This document shows, in pieces, positions 10,001 through 16,860 of a DNA stretch of 16,860 nt. The DNA is from Phoronis ovalis (Eukaryota > Phoronida > Phoronidae), in NCBI GenBank assembly GCA_028565635.1, contig JAOXYB010022581.1:1-16860 (forward strand), given 5' to 3'. Position 1 is the first letter of the stretch, and the number at the start of each line of letters is the position of its first letter. Position numbers and translations under genes: made by a program. The notes beneath the pieces were generated by a model. It was not told the origin of the DNA, did no database searches, and saw only the letters and a program-made list of their open reading frames with translations.

Positions 10001-10781
10001 TCGCGATCGTCAATAATGTCTTCTCTGTGGTGATTGATGGATTTCATGTCGTCAACTAAGGTCATAATGTTGTGATCTAATGATGGAGAAATATAGCCTA
10101 AAACGAAACTAGATGGTTATTTTAATAAACTAGACTTAAAGAAAGGTCAAAATAAAAAGAAATACAAATTTTTTTGCCTTTAGAAAAATTTGAATTAGTG
10201 TTAGAAATATGATTTTTACAAAGTGCAGTAGACAGTTGAAAGTTGTACATATAAACTATTTTCTTTTTTAAATCTAAAAATACATGCTATATGTTAACAC
10301 TGTCCATAAGGCTACCTGTTGCTTTTCATGGAAAACAATACCCTATAGTATCTGCTATTTATGCGTTACTTCACATTTATGGATTGTCATCTTAAAAAAG
10401 TTTCACTACAAAATCTATTGTAAAAAAAAAAATCTGCAAAATCGTTTACGGCAGATATTTTTTGTCAAAAACTATTTTTATCGGATTTCTGAGACACCTT
10501 CCATCAAATAAACCATGGCTACAATTTACTTCATTGTAACCCTGATCATAATATTGCACTCCGGGAGCTTCAGTTTGCTACGCCTACCTATTATACTCCT
10601 AGTAAATAAACCCAGTAAATAGGACCCCGAGCAGGGCCAAGCATGACCTGGTGTAATATTGTTTTCATTTCTAGTCTGACTTAGAGTTTTATATATCCTA
10701 GGTAGAATAATACAAGTATATACCTGAATCTATGCTGCCCAAAGACTCTGGAGAGTGCATGGATGCGTATGACATCGGCAT
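5755..10781 (-). CDS. gcm: GCM-family transcription factor (glial cells missing homologue), five spliced coding exons, 667 aa
   Basis: The spliced reading is join(10781..10724, 10097..9961, 9101..8852, 7508..7209, 7013..5755) on the minus strand: 2004 nt including TAA. Seen in the translation: WDIND at residues 56-60, [12 protein letters not shown] at 96-107, [11 protein letters not shown] at 111-121, [12 protein letters not shown] at 136-147, [15 protein letters not shown] at 166-180, [10 protein letters not shown] at 187-196 and EARR at 205-208. Together these are the hallmark blocks of the GCM domain, with its conserved Cys and His set present (C115, C121, C125, C140, C152, C157, C166, C170, H176, H193, H195). 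Established: the family binds an AT(G/A)CGGG(T/C)-type octamer through a domain held by two zinc ions, and acts in the nucleus as a cell-fate regulator. The basic stretch [10 protein letters not shown] (226-235) may serve nuclear import. The C-terminal 420 residues are low-complexity and Ser-Pro rich, presumably transactivation and turnover regions. It is longer than mammalian GCM1 or GCM2 (roughly 440-510 aa). The family is certain; exon 1 is the least certain part. Confidence 0.96.
7014..7208 (-). other. gcm intron 4 (195 bp)
   Basis: The shortest intron, GTAGGT to TTACAG with a strong T-rich tract, phase 1. It lies just C-terminal to the GCM domain and its basic tail. The joined codon is G|AT (Asp249). 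Confidence 0.94.
7209..7508 (-). CDS. gcm: gcm exon 4, residues 149-248, C-terminal half of GCM domain
   Basis: A strong acceptor (TTTGTTTTTGCAG) at 7509 and donor TTAG|GTAGGT at 7209/7208 bound 300 nt, phase 1 at both ends. It encodes [47 protein letters not shown] and SAEARRH, the second zinc-containing part of the GCM domain. A basic, glutamine- and arginine-rich tail ([11 protein letters not shown], 226-236) follows and could be a nuclear localisation signal. An alternative donor four bases further (GTAG|GTGTAG) would break the frame with exon 5, so the first was chosen. The whole second subdomain lies in this one frame-neutral exon. Confidence 0.97.
7509..8851 (-). other. gcm intron 3 (1343 bp)
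   Basis: Donor GTAAGC, acceptor TTTTTGCAG, phase 1. It separates the two halves of the GCM domain. The part at about 7715-7960 differs in texture (G runs, repeated CAATGCTCGC, poly-A tracts) and may be an old inserted element. The rest is featureless AT-rich sequence. Confidence 0.95.
7764..7944. repeat. Possible remnant of a mobile element in gcm intron 3
   Basis: CAATGCTCGC is repeated at 7766-7775 and 7788-7797, followed by GCTGCTCGCGC. A related inverted copy GAGCATCGC lies at 7936-7944, opposing GCAATGCTC at 7787-7795 with one mismatch. Long A runs lie between. The surrounding intron is plain AT-rich DNA, so a foreign origin is plausible, but I recognise no family. Confidence 0.3.
8852..9101 (-). 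CDS. gcm: gcm exon 3, residues 66-148, N-terminal half of GCM domain
   Basis: The 250 nt run from acceptor TTGAACAG|GTACAG to donor CTGG|GTAAGC (phase 0 in, phase 1 out). The encoded part includes [13 protein letters not shown], then [24 protein letters not shown] and [14 protein letters not shown]. These form the first subdomain, which carries most of the family's DNA-contacting residues. Open frame continues upstream to an ATG at 9128 and downstream into the intron, but those ends are intronic: LGK-R-C-L-L after the donor departs from the family while the spliced LGKPCPN matches it. The polypyrimidine tract at the acceptor is weak, and a second AG lies 6 nt further in. C69 sits where other members usually have an aromatic residue. 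Confidence 0.96.
9102..9960 (-). other. gcm intron 2 (859 bp)
   Basis: Donor GTAAGT, acceptor GAACAG with a poor pyrimidine tract, phase 0. It splits the GCM domain shortly after WDIND-x-x-LP. It contains two neighbouring inverted repeats (9526-9543 and 9559-9585), and CTGCGGGC at 9281-9288, one base off the GCM binding consensus. I see no coding content. Confidence 0.93.
9526..9585. repeat. Two adjacent inverted repeats in gcm intron 2
   Basis: ATTCTAAA-GT-TTTAGAAT (9526-9543, perfect 8-bp arms) is followed 15 bp later by TGACCAA (9559-9565) and TTGGTCA (9579-9585) with a 13-base spacer. Confidence 0.8.
9961..10097 (-). CDS. gcm: gcm exon 2, residues 20-65, start of GCM domain
   Basis: Acceptor GTTTCGTTTTAG at 10098 and a near-perfect donor TTG|GTAAGT at 9961/9960 bound 137 nt (phase 1 in, phase 0 out). 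The exon encodes an acidic, Ser/His-containing linker and then [15 protein letters not shown] followed by (L/M)P is the invariant beginning of the GCM domain, so the exon is recognised from its content even though it is too short to stand out as an open reading frame. Joined to exon 3, the spacing from LP to the EW of the next block equals that in Drosophila Gcm as I know it, which supports both splice sites. Confidence 0.94.
10098..10723 (-). other. gcm intron 1 (626 bp)
   Basis: It runs from donor GTATATAC to acceptor CGTTTTAG, phase 1. Mostly AT-rich, but with a distinct GC-richer block at 10550-10660, bounded by 10-bp imperfect inverted repeats and containing a direct AGTAAATA repeat (10601-10608, 10614-10621). 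An AT-rich plus-strand open frame of 75 codons (10284-10511) has no recognisable content. Confidence 0.78.
10550..10660. repeat. 111-bp GC-richer block with imperfect terminal inverted repeats, gcm intron 1
   Basis: AATATTGCAC (10550-10559) and GTGTAATATT (10651-10660) are inverted copies, 9 of 10 positions. Inside are CTCCGGGAGC (10558-10567, a near-palindrome), a direct AGTAAATA pair 13 bp apart and a C/G-rich stretch. I see no target-site duplication. Confidence 0.5.
10724..10781 (-). CDS. gcm: gcm exon 1, coding part, residues 1-19 plus first base of Gly20
   Basis: The segment reads [19 protein letters not shown] and ends G|GTATAT, a usable though not strong donor (phase 1). The chosen ATG (10781-10779) has A at -3. 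The same frame meets a TAA about 50 nt upstream with no earlier ATG, so this is the first possible start; Met3 and Met8 are alternatives. The short acidic, serine-rich N-terminus has no known domain. Its placement rests on three things: the phase-1 donor matches the two-base remainder at the exon 2 acceptor, the joined peptide makes a sensible DSGYISP sequence, and a TATA box lies about 130 bp upstream. A different upstream first exon cannot be excluded without RNA data. Confidence 0.78.
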
Positions 10782-10883
10782 GATGAAAAAGTATACACTG
10801 ATCAAAAGTACTATACACAGAAACAACCTCAAACGTTTTTAAAGCAGTAAGTTAAGTTGACACACTTATTAGCTCAATGACAT
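10782..10883 (-). promoter_or_regulatory. Putative 5' leader of gcm, with a four-codon upstream ORF
   Basis: If transcription starts about 25-31 bp downstream of the TATA box (about 10881-10887), the leader is about 100 nt and unspliced. At its very beginning ATG TCA TTG AGC TAA (10883-10869) forms a minimal upstream open frame; whether it is in the mRNA depends on the exact start. An in-frame TAA about 50 nt before the main ATG confirms the choice of Met1. This is inferred from sequence only. Confidence 0.4.
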
Positions 10884-10904
10884 CTAACTAAACCTGTTGC
10901 TGGG

Positions 10905-10912
10905 TATTTATA
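10905..10912 (-). promoter_or_regulatory. TATA box (TATAAATA) of gcm
   Basis: TATAAATA on the minus strand lies 124-131 bp before the chosen start codon. An imperfect initiator (TTAGTT, A at 10889) follows it, slightly closer than usual. In AT-rich DNA a TATA string alone is weak evidence; the support is its position and the boxes upstream. Confidence 0.45.
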
Positions 10913-11034
10913 GTAAATGCCAGGAGCTATAAAAGTAGGCAGATGCATTCTAATCCCTGTAATTGAGTTGTAGATACCTACTGTGGCACGCGACAGTCAC
11001 CCTTTTCAGGTAATTATGCGAATACTGGTCTATG

Positions 11035-11069
11035 ATTGGTTGACTATCATTAGGCATATTTTTGATTGG
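11035..11069 (-). promoter_or_regulatory. Pair of CCAAT boxes upstream of gcm
   Basis: Two copies of AACCAATC on the minus strand (core ATTGG on plus at 11035-11039 and 11065-11069) are spaced 30 bp apart, about three helical turns, and lie roughly 150-180 bp upstream of the presumed start. CCAAT is the NF-Y site and paired boxes about 30 bp apart are common in promoters. An octamer-like ATGCGAAT lies at 11016-11023. Confidence 0.4.
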
Positions 11070-11095
11070 TTCAAATAAGTTTGTACTAAGACTTG

Positions 11096-11104
11096 GGGGC
11101 GGAG
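11096..11104. promoter_or_regulatory. GC box (GGGGCGGAG)
   Basis: An Sp/KLF-type GC box stands alone in an AT-rich surround, about 30 bp beyond the distal CCAAT box. It forms the outer edge of the recognisable promoter; a duplicated AT-rich block starts right beside it. Confidence 0.4.
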
Positions 11105-11105
11105 A

Positions 11106-11339
11106 TTATTAATAAATACACTTTGCACTTCACTGAAATAATTTTATTTTAATATCATTATTAACACCTTTTATTGTTCTGTCACAAGTTTCAAGCTATT
11201 ACATTTTTTTCACAGTTCTTAAAAGAGTTATTGATAAATACATTTTCGCACTTTAATAAATAATTCCATTTTGATATTATTTTAACACCTCTTATTTTTG
11301 TCACAAGTCCTAAAGCTACTACATTTTTTATTGTTCTTA
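11106..11339. repeat. Diverged tandem duplication, two units of about 112-118 bp
   Basis: Unit 1 (11106-11221) and unit 2 (11228-11339) align along their length with small indels. Shared ordered blocks: TTATT(A/G)ATAAATACA, CACTT, TTAACACCT, TTGTCACAAGT or CTGTCACAAGT, AAGCTA(T/C)TACATTTTTT and GTTCTTA. The offset drifts from 122 to 118 bp. A weaker third copy may follow (about 11350-11450). It abuts the promoter's GC box. Confidence 0.85.
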
Positions 11340-12361
11340 TAGCCAAACTTTTAAATTTACACTTTTCTTAAGTTTAATTAAGCACCAGTTAATATTTTGA
11401 GTTGATTTCCCCAAAAACGCCGTGCAAAAATGTTACATTAAAATTAAATTTTTACAGATTATTTTCGATACAGAAGTTGTAAAACTTCAGTTAAATTTTT
11501 TTGTCTAACTTGCTTTTAATTTATGGTGAAATAAACAGACAGAAATATTATAAATTCATTTCTTGTGTCTGATTGCCTGTAGGGTATTTTCTTCCCATGG
11601 ATAATACTATTAAGTAATAGTTATATAACACTCCAGGTTAATACATATTGACTTTGACGGTTGGATTTGTCGCGAGCAGACAAGCAAGACTCCAAATTAA
11701 TCACTAGTGTTTAGTTACGTAAGAGTACAAAAACGTAGCGTGTAAAATTCGAGTGCAGGTGTGCGGTTATCAAACCCTGTATGATAAGCCCTTTCATTTT
11801 ATTATTACCATTCGAGGTCCTAAGTTCTAGTTGGATAGTCACATGCACGTTTGCAGTCGTGAATTTGACTATGTTCCGATTCGACAACTTTGTATTTTTT
11901 CGTTTATTATGTTGAAACTGATTGTGCCTTTTTTTCTGAATCGTATGTTTAAAAAGCCATGAACAGAAAGAAAGATTTCTTTTTGTAGAACTTTGGCTTA
12001 TCATGGAATTTGAGGTCGTAATTCTTTTCGCATATCATAGTCCCGTGATCCTAGCTCAATAATAATTCGTTGTAATATTTTAACTTTCTTATGTAACAAT
12101 AAGAAAATTATTCACCTTTTGTATCATCCCTCCAAGTAAAAAAATATCATTGTTTATGACCAGTAATAATAGGACTACAGTTTATGTTTAGTCTCCGGAT
12201 ATCTCCTATTGTCTAACAAGATGACAACATAAAACGTTGTAAAACTTAAACCATGTCAGCTATTTACAACTACAGAGTAGCGAGAAAAGAAGCAGAGAAA
12301 TAATTCATAGAAAAAAGATTCTGATCTACTTTTGATTTTTATAGAAAATGTTTGCTATTCC

Positions 12362-12369
12362 ACCCGTAT
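12362..12369 (-). promoter_or_regulatory. Candidate GCM binding site (ATACGGGT)
   Basis: It matches the full published GCM octamer AT(G/A)CGGG(T/C), about 1.5 kb upstream of the presumed gcm start. One such match is about what chance predicts for a window of this size and composition, so this is only a candidate for autoregulation. Confidence 0.25.
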
Positions 12370-12841
12370 CGAAAGGATGCAGGTGTAAATGTTGAAAGCT
12401 TGCAGTGTTTTGTCATGACGATGTGTTTGCTTAGTACCTTCAAAGCCATAGGGGTTCTTTCTTCATAAAGTTTATAAATTCATAAATATCTATGCTATAA
12501 GTTGAGTTATTTGATACTTTTTTTACTAGGCACTGTCATACTTTATAAAAATATAGATTGAATAATACTTCTTTTCTTATATTTTCCAACCTGTTGAATA
12601 TCATTATTTTTACGAAGCAGTACATGATTGTTATCGTATATTGGTCTAATTGCGGTTTTACAAACTACTCGTAACAATTTGTGTAGATAATTTTCAACGC
12701 CTTCGTACAATAATTTTTTTAGGCTATCAGTAGAACATTAACTTTAACAGTCCACCTCTTATCCAAGAGTACTGGTCATGCAAGGAGAGTTAATAATGCG
12801 CTATTGATTGAAATGTTAATGGGATACATAATTTATCAACA

Positions 12842-12913
12842 TATTTAAAAAATGTAGTAATTAAATAAATATACTTCTATTTAAAAATATAGTAATTAAA
12901 ATAAATATACTTC
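12842..12913. repeat. Tandem duplication, 2 x 36 bp
   Basis: Units 12842-12877 and 12878-12913 are head to tail, both starting TATTTAAAAA and ending AAATATACTTC. They differ by a G/A change and a pair of compensating one-base shifts in A runs, so the duplication is recent. Confidence 0.9.
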
Positions 12914-13360
12914 TGTAGTAGCAGAATGTCTTACAGTGATCATCAATGTACATACAATACTTAAATATGCATATATTTTTAGTTTCAATTGACAATGTTA
13001 ATTCTTGAAATTAGATGATCAAAAGTCGACGCAACATTCAACATATTTTGTGTATGATTCTTCAATATCCCATTCAAATAGTTGCGAGCATAAACTCTAA
13101 AACCAAATTCAATCGATTTTTTTAATTGATTACTCTATAATCAACTTTACAATAAATATTCACTACTAAACACTTTTATAAAAACACAGTTTTTACCCTT
13201 GCTAGTCAGAGAATTTTTGATAAGAGCATGACTAAATTTGTAGGAGATATGTTATCTAAATATATATCTAAAATACGACCTGAAAAAGTACTTGTTACAG
13301 ATAAGAATCAAATGGATTGGTAATGCTAAATTCACCATGGAAAGCATACACCTATTCGGG

Positions 13361-13425
13361 ATATATAACCGGATATATTAGTTGTAAGCATACTACGCGT
13401 TTTTTAAAAGGTCCGGTTTATATAT
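13361..13425. repeat. Inverted repeat around CCGG, arms 13-14 bp
   Basis: ATATATAACCGGA (13361-13373) opposes TCCGGTTTATATAT (13412-13425) with one extra T and a 38-base spacer. Confidence 0.7.
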
Positions 13426-13576
13426 CATTTAATACTACTTGTTAAATCAGCTGCTTATCCTTCCGTTTTCAATTCACGAGTACTTCAATAGTACATGTGT
13501 TCCATTTAAATGTTGGTTTATAAGAAATAGATAGCTTTATAACTTTATTGTTTTCATTAAAAGTAATAAAAAATGT

Positions 13577-13597
13577 ATTCGGACTCGGATTCGGACT
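13577..13597. repeat. Short direct repeat ATTCGGACT
   Basis: ATTCGGACT at 13577-13585 and 13589-13597 with CGG between, so the stretch is a degenerate run of the hexamer CGGA(C/T)T. A small GC-richer patch in AT-rich DNA. Confidence 0.7.
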
Positions 13598-13797
13598 GCT
13601 TAATTTAAAACATAAAGGTTAATGCTTTTGACTATCCATCTTCAAGACGCTTCAGATGACATTTCTTATAACAATCTTTAGATTTCGAAAGGATTATTAT
13701 AACAATGAAGGGCTCTATATTGCCTCGGGATCTTTTTTATATTTTAGGTAGAAGCGTTATACTTATATAAGAATTATCCCCGGGTAATGTTATTATC

Positions 13798-13831
13798 GGG
13801 CAGTCGGCTCGCAACCGATGATATCTTGCCC
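13798..13831. repeat. GC-rich two-stem structure
   Basis: Outer GGGCA (13798-13802) pairs with TGCCC (13827-13831). Inner TCGG (13804-13807) pairs with CCGA (13815-13818) around loop CTCGCAA. Just upstream is a near-palindrome around CCCCGGG (about 13774-13788). No tRNA-like arms are present. Confidence 0.4.
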
Positions 13832-16540
13832 AAGTTTAAGCTTACCTTTAGAATGTTATAACTTAGTTATAATAGTCCCAATTTAAGTTAAAAATGTATC
13901 CTTTTATTTCTAAATAATTTTAGTCTATTCGGATTGTAAAAAATCTTGCAAAGTTTCCGATACCGTGACATGCATTAGTACAATGCGTTTGTTATAGGTG
14001 GAAGGTGAGTACAGAAAAATTATAGAATGGGTAAATAAATTTTAAAATATCACTTCTGTAACTCGGACGGGTTAATTCAGTTACTGTCTAAAATGCAGAC
14101 ACGCAGACGACATTTATGTAGGTAGAATTTTTAAAATAATATTTTAAAGAAAAAGCACTATTAAAATAACAAAAAAAAATATGTGTGTGTGTAAATTGTA
14201 CGGGTACGTTTGAATTCTAACATTATAAGTGATTTATGTATAACAGAAAATATAACTAAACAGTAAGGCGTGACACACGATATCTATAATCGAATTTCAA
14301 CAACAATCTTCACCATAATTTTGAAAAAATAAAGTATAAACACTATAATACAGTGAAAACGCAATAGGAAGTTATTGCGCATCGATATATTTCAAACATT
14401 GTGATATCCAGTTGCTCAAAAAGTACTAGTGTTATAGATTTTAAATTCACGTAAAAAAGCGGCTCACTTCATCTTAAGGATGTTCGCATTTTGCTTGTAA
14501 ATCTACCTGGCGATCATGAATTTACTTTATTTATTAATTATAGAACAACAAAATTATACGATTCAGTATTTTTTTGATGGTTATTACATGACATGCAAAA
14601 AATATTAATGATTATACTATGGAGCATTATAATGCTATAGGGTTTAAGTCAGTAAAAAATATATTGTGATGATTGAACTTACATAACATGACCCGTGCTG
14701 TCCTCGTGGCAAAAACAAAATGAACACAAACACGCACAATTGGAGTATATTTACTCCCAGTGAAACTGTCCTGTATTCTATTAGCTAGTGTACATGTAGA
14801 ACAGGTATTAACATATTGTCATGCTAATGTTCCTTGTTTAAGGACACTTTCTAGAAACTAGATGCTCACACAGGTTCAAGTGGAGAAATTGATTAAAGGG
14901 GCAATATTTATCAACTTTAATACATTCAGAAAACATTTAACTCAAATATATTTACAATTATCTTATAATTTTATTGTCCACAAATTAAAAGCTCCATTTT
15001 GTATAATAAACAGGACTTTGGGACATTTTCAATGGGATGGTGGCCTCGGTCTCCTGAAATGACTAATGACATAGGAGTACATTATTTGTATTATACAGAG
15101 ACTCCTCCCACTCACGCGATTAACACACTTGCAAGCAAGGGTATAATCCTGGTTGGGGTAAGAACGAGCATTTATGTTTTTAATTTCTATCTATTTTTAA
15201 ATAGGTGAAACGTAAGAGGTATACCAAATAATACTTTTTCAATCGGTTGTGGATATGTGCTTATGAGAAGAAAACAGATGTACACGAACACTGCGCAACT
15301 TTATTGGATAGAAATGAACCATTAATATAATATATACATTTACAATTAATAACTACAAATTAAAATACATTTCGCTTGAATAACGATAATACATTACATA
15401 AACTATGATGATATTTACTGCACTTCATTTTTTATAAGACACTATTCTGCAGCAAAATGGTGCAATCTCAAATAATAAGAAAAATTCCAGCATAAAGTAA
15501 ATTTTTAAGTTTGTCATATCACTTCTTGAAACACTATTGAAATCGTGGTTTATGACCGGAAAATAAAAAATTAACCGGATACGAGATTATGAAAAAATAA
15601 AGAATTAAATTAATATTATTCAAAATTAAAATAAAGTAATTTGGGTATAAGCTACATTTTTACACACCTGCTTAAGTTATCGATTGTGATTATTTTATGT
15701 AAATGGCCCTAAGTTATAATAGTATAACGGAAGCTACAACAATAAATAATGTGACAAAAATAACTAATTACTTTGACCGCATTACACTGTTTTTGTTTTT
15801 TTCCCGGTCATACTGTTCTGGTCCACGCATTTAAAGCAATTGATACACGCGGCTTGTAGCACGAACCCAAGAATGAAGTAGTACCCGTTACATTTATTAA
15901 AAGAGAATAAAGTTGAGCCCGTGCTGTTTAATGTGTACTCTCAAGTCTAAATTTCCGATGGATCATCAAAACATGTCTATAGCGTACGTGCAGTATGTAT
16001 ACAGTTATGATTTTAAAGCTTTATCTTTCAAAAGAAATCAAATGTGCAAAAGAAACACCATCAAGAAAGTTTAAAGACTCACCCCTAGAAATCAAATTAG
16101 AAATATATGCACCTCAAATAAATTAATCATTCTCCATACACCACGATCAAGGAAGGACAACACGTAATTTACTTACATAATTTATGAAGCGGCAGTTCTC
16201 AAAACAAAACTTGATGATTTATTCTCTTTATTACATAACAAATAAGCGAATCAAATCATAAACAGAAAAACGTCTTTGGAACTCTTTTGAAACATAGAAC
16301 TGCTAATGGTTTATGTTTTAACTTATACCTGCCAGATATCAAAATCAGGTAAAGATGAACATTTCTTTAATAATCTCTTTTTTTAGCTTGTTGTTCTATT
16401 AGTAATATAATAAACAACGTTAATTAACATCTCAAGTTACATTATGTTCCCTGGAGGAAAACTTGCATCAAACATAGCTGTATTTGCCATAACAAATTGC
16501 TAGCTCCAAACGCCGGGAACAGATCAGCCTCTACTTTATA

Positions 16541-16590
16541 TTTTTATTTTTCTGTTTCAATTTTGTTTTTATTTTTCAATTGCAATTTTC
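16541..16590. repeat. Tandem duplication, 2 x 25 bp, T-rich
   Basis: Units 16541-16565 and 16566-16590 both begin TTTTTATTTTTC and share CAATTTT near the end; 21 of 25 positions match by eye. Confidence 0.75.
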
Positions 16591-16805
16591 CTAGTTATTC
16601 ATAGTATCGTTTCACAATAAAGTCCGCATTTAAAAGTTTTAAGACATATGTGGTCCAACTGGATAATCTGCAGCTTGTTTACTAATTAATCTGCTCAGTC
16701 ACCGGGGCTACTTTACCGCCTAGTCTAGTCATCAGAAAGCGGATCCAGTGGTTCATTTTATCCATATATTTTTTGTATTGTGTATATATTTTGGTTTCTT
16801 TCTAG

Positions 16806-16860
16806 TAGGGATCCTAATGCTTGGTTCTATTATGCCCCTCAGATGTATCAAGCTGCTCAC
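16806..16860 (+). other. Possible partial exon at the right edge
   Basis: A good acceptor-like TTTGGTTTCTTTCTAG ends at 16805, and from 16807 the frame stays open to the window end, reading RDPNAWFYYAPQMYQAAH. A second frame is open as well and the length is tiny, so this could be chance. I recognise no family. Confidence 0.12.

Larger units (their letters stand above)
11340..16860. other. Upstream flank of gcm, no gene recognised
   Basis: AT-rich non-coding DNA. The longest open frame (minus, 11711-12004, 97 codons) has no recognisable motif. Named items: a GCM consensus octamer at 12362-12369, tandem duplications at 12842-12913 and 16541-16590, an inverted repeat at 13361-13425, a hexamer-type repeat at 13577-13597, a two-stem structure at 13798-13831, a short TG run at about 14182-14192, a GC-richer patch at 15003-15170 with overlapping open frames of 66 and 69 codons and no family resemblance, and a possible splice acceptor at the right edge. 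Confidence 0.6.

Noticed and set aside
11711-12004. 97-codon minus open frame upstream of gcm
   Set aside because: AT-rich, Lys/Asn/Thr-rich, no domain, no promoter context; length is within chance for this composition.
14179-14193. TG run and other short simple repeats (about 4493-4514, 5187-5197)
   Set aside because: Very short microsatellites, ordinary in AT-rich animal DNA.
14862-15208. Two overlapping plus-strand open frames of 66 and 69 codons
   Set aside because: No recognisable motif; compositional patch only.
1-16860. tRNA genes, CRISPR arrays, operons, transposase or reverse-transcriptase remnants
   Set aside because: No T-loop-like GGTTCGA box, no regular spacer repeats, no ribosome-binding or operon layout and no conserved catalytic motifs were seen on either strand; profile searches could still find degraded remnants.

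Overview
The window is animal nuclear DNA: strongly AT-rich, intron-containing and gene-poor. The only gene I can support is on the minus strand, a glial-cells-missing (GCM) family transcription factor between about 10.9 kb and 5.6 kb. I rebuilt it by hand as five coding exons (58, 137, 250, 300 and 1259 nt) with GT-AG introns of 626, 859, 1343 and 195 bp. All junction phases fit (1, 0, 1, 1), giving 2004 nt or 667 residues plus stop. The GCM domain (about residues 56-208) is intact. The overall look suggests an invertebrate, most likely a lophotrochozoan such as a bivalve mollusc; that taxon is a guess.

Layout. Positions 1 to about 5.1 kb are non-coding with scattered inverted repeats, a CRE-like palindrome and a GC-richer hairpin island. 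About 5.14-5.75 kb is the likely 3' untranslated and downstream zone, with one poly(A)-signal candidate. 5755-10781 is the gene, whose introns hold three structured islands. About 10.78-11.1 kb is the putative 5' leader and core promoter, with a TATA box, two CCAAT boxes and a GC box in the minus orientation, plus a second TATA-like motif facing the other way. Next to it (11.1-11.34 kb) is a diverged tandem duplication of about 118 bp. The rest, to 16.86 kb, is non-coding apart from a weak candidate for a partial exon at the right edge. It holds further tandem duplications, inverted repeats and one full match to the published GCM binding consensus.

Biology. GCM proteins are zinc-containing DNA-binding regulators of cell fate (glia and blood cells in Drosophila, placenta and parathyroid in mammals). 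Here the long C-terminal half is disordered and rich in Ser-Pro. It carries recognisable short motifs: two copies of DSGYxSP matching the beta-TrCP/Slimb degron form, a PLNLS CtBP-like motif, an IKKE sumoylation-like motif and a C-x-C-x4-C-x-C cluster just after the domain-encoding exon. I see no mobile-element protein, RNA gene, CRISPR array or prokaryotic-type system. The points most worth a second look are the twin degrons, the cysteine cluster, and the duplicated block beside the promoter.
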